NCBI RefSeq assembly: GCF_005405285.1
Contig: NZ_BJDT01000005.1
Span: 62,001 to 126,000, forward strand
Direction of reading: 5' to 3'
Length of the DNA: 64,000 bases
Source of the DNA: Weissella sagaensis
Lineage (GTDB): Bacteria; Bacillota; Bacilli; Lactobacillales; Lactobacillaceae
Shown: one piece after another, positions 62,829 to 64,000 of the stretch
Numbering within the stretch: position 1 is the first letter of the stretch
Layout of the letters: the number at the start of each line of letters is the position of its first letter
Notes under the pieces: generated by a model
Databases searched by the model: none
Told to the model about the DNA's origin: nothing
What the model saw: only the letters and a program-made list of their open reading frames with translations
Translations under genes and position numbers: made by a program

Positions 62829-62897
62829 CTACTTTAAATTGATAGTTGCCGTAGTGGCAGTCGTGTCAATACTGTCAACCTCTGGCACGACTACCCC
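62829..62897 (-). other. -1 frame extension of the major capsid protein
   Basis: Shifting at TTTAAAG (62903-62897) in the capsid gene continues in an open -1 frame for 22 codons, ending VPEVDSIDTTATTATINLK, then TAG at 62831-62829. This would give a 309-residue form of the capsid protein. The same stretch could also be a 19-residue gene from GTG 62888 with GGGG five bases upstream. Its sequence looks like the first strands of an FN3-like domain completed by the next gene. Confidence 0.55.
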
Positions 62898-63757
62898 TTT
62901 AAAGACACTGACACGCCGTCTTTTTGTTGTTCCTTGATAAACAAGTCGTGATACAAACGGTTTTGGTATAGGTAGCCATCACCTTGAGTGTGTTGTCCTG
63001 GCGCAAATAAGAAGATTGCATTCTCCTTGACAACAGGAATAACAGCTTGCTTAGCAACTAGGATGAAATTGATATCCGCTGCAGCTTTTGCAGGTACATA
63101 GCCATCGGCAAAGTCATATGCTGACTTGAAACGTGTGTCATCCCAAACTTCTACTAGTTGCACACCATCAATGGATGTCACACGAGATTCTAATGCAGTT
63201 TGTCCCACATTTTGATTAGTAATTGAACGTGTGAATTCCTTTGAACGCTCCAAAAAGTCCATTACTTCTGATGATACGAAACCAATGATATTTTGTGCAC
63301 CAAACTTACGTACTGGTAGCAACGCAGCCTTTAATTGCGTGTAAACATTATCAACCGTCAATGTTTCAGTAGTTGAGTGTCCCGCTCCTTTTGCCAATGT
63401 TGAGAAACGGTATGCATCAATTTCGGGTTGTACATGATCTTGAATAAACACCTTTGAGATGTTACCAACTGCCAAATCTTGGTTAGTTTCATCAACATCT
63501 TGTGTATCTACATAGAACTCAATGTCACGGTCTTGCCCCATGGTGTAGACTTTCTTTTCATTCTCTGCTGATCCAGCATTAAATCCCTTATTACGAGTAT
63601 GTGGCTTCAATCCTGATGTTGATAGTGTCGTCAATGTAAATGAACGTCCACCATTAACCAATTGCACATCAGGCACTCCCAATGCAGCTGTCAATAGCCC
63701 TTGATTAATCTTTTGGTCAAACAGACCATTATCTTTTGTAATGTAATTAATTGTCAT
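62891..63757 (-). CDS. Major capsid protein
   Basis: The 288-residue protein follows the scaffold gene and has the HK97-type capsid layout, with an N-terminal arm, QDRDIEFYVDTQDVDET, and a C-terminal block FADGYVPAKAAADINFILVAKQAVIPVVKE, in part. It builds the phage head. The last codons TCT TTA AAG GGG TAG contain the slippery heptamer TTTAAAG in the right frame for a -1 shift. Confidence 0.88.
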   Translation of the reverse strand: MTINYITKDNGLFDQKINQGLLTAALGVPDVQLVNGGRSFTLTTLSTSGLKPHTRNKGFNAGSAENEKKVYTMGQDRDIEFYVDTQDVDETNQDLAVGNISKVFIQDHVQPEIDAYRFSTLAKGAGHSTTETLTVDNVYTQLKAALLPVRKFGAQNIIGFVSSEVMDFLERSKEFTRSITNQNVGQTALESRVTSIDGVQLVEVWDDTRFKSAYDFADGYVPAKAAADINFILVAKQAVIPVVKENAIFLFAPGQHTQGDGYLYQNRLYHDLFIKEQQKDGVSVSLKG

Positions 63758-63775
63758 AACTTATATGTCTCCTTT

Positions 63776-64000
63776 TTATAGTCCTAAGGCATCTTTCAAT
63801 GAGTTTCCTTCTGCAGTCTTTCCTGATTTTGGCGTATTGCCTCTCATTTTTTCAGTTACACTTGCTTCCACTGCTTTGTCGAATTGTGATTTCAAAGCAG
63901 CTATATTCTCGCTTACCTTTTCAGCATCATCAGACATCACCATATCAACAAAATCAGTTGGCAATGTATTTTCTTCAAGTTGATGTTGGGCTTCATAGCG
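63776..64000 (-). CDS. Capsid scaffold protein (DUF4355-like), C-terminal part
   Basis: The frame is open to the window edge, so only the last 74 residues are seen. They include RYEAQHQLEENTLPTDFVD and ALKSQFDKAVEASVTEKMRG, with NTPKSGK near the end, as in DUF4355 scaffold proteins encoded just before siphophage capsid genes. The start lies outside the window. Confidence 0.85.
   Translation of the reverse strand, partial: RYEAQHQLEENTLPTDFVDMVMSDDAEKVSENIAALKSQFDKAVEASVTEKMRGNTPKSGKTAEGNSLKDALGL

Larger units (their letters stand above)
48560..64000. mobile_element. Siphovirus prophage, late half (runs off the right edge)
   Basis: From the tRNA-Arg 3' end to the window edge, all genes are on the minus strand and follow the late-gene order of siphoviruses read right to left: scaffold, capsid, neck, tail, tip, holin, endolysin. 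Terminase, portal, replication and integrase genes would lie past 64 kb. The left boundary is inferred, as the other attachment copy is not in view. The 400 bases from the tRNA to the endolysin hold a tandem repeat and two terminators but no gene. Confidence 0.9.

Overview
The window is low-GC chromosomal DNA of a heterofermentative lactic acid bacterium of the Leuconostocaceae (Weissella, Leuconostoc or Oenococcus relative; genus not fixed from sequence alone). This rests on the citrate lyase cluster order (regulator, malic-type enzyme, AEC carrier, citC-D-E-F-X-G), a FabT-type fatty acid operon, gap-pgk without a neighbouring cggR, and zinc-free L31. Almost every gene is on the minus strand, so the map reads from high to low coordinates. 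About 48.5 kb is core chromosome; the last 15.4 kb is the late half of a siphovirus prophage that runs off the right edge.

Right to left within the core: gap and pgk (46.9-44.6 kb); a LysR regulator; a TPP-riboswitch thiW-thiM-thiE operon (43.4-41.3 kb); a quaternary-amine ABC transporter; cardiolipin synthase; two small membrane-protein genes; lepA; rpmE2; a T-box-controlled NhaC-family antiporter (33.8-32.1 kb); an RNase HI-like gene; an EbsA-like membrane protein; an RluD-type pseudouridine synthase; a PyrR-attenuated operon pyrR-carA-carB (30.3-26.1 kb); prsA; purB; the citrate fermentation cluster (23.4-14.7 kb) with a trailing hydrolase; csbD; the complete type II fatty acid and acetyl-CoA carboxylase operon (13.4-3.2 kb); rpiA; pgm; and the start of a lemA gene cut by the left edge.

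The most unusual core feature is the carA-carB pair. Both reading frames are open, but the small subunit has lost all three catalytic residues of its glutaminase (Cys, His and Glu have become Gly, Phe and Asp). The large subunit is only 822 residues and has lost nucleotide and metal ligands in the first ATP-grasp domain, most of the second ATP-grasp domain, and the C-terminal regulatory domain. The pair still sits behind a textbook PyrR attenuator. It looks like a selected pseudoenzyme pair, not a working carbamoyl phosphate synthase.

The prophage lies against the 3' end of a tRNA-Arg(CCG) gene at 48.5 kb. Its genes run head to lysis toward that tRNA: scaffold (partial), major capsid protein, Ig-like protein, connector and neck genes, major tail protein, tail assembly chaperones, tape measure, Dit, a 1517-residue tail-tip/fibre protein, accessory proteins, holin and a secreted GH25 endolysin. 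Recoding seems to be a theme. The chaperone pair shows a clear -1 slippery heptamer. The major capsid gene ends on another canonical heptamer that opens a short tail, and a closely similar short tail lies in an alternative frame after the major tail gene. On the other side of the tRNA is a small repressor / ImmA-like peptidase / membrane-protein module whose two promoters share an exact 13-bp repeat.
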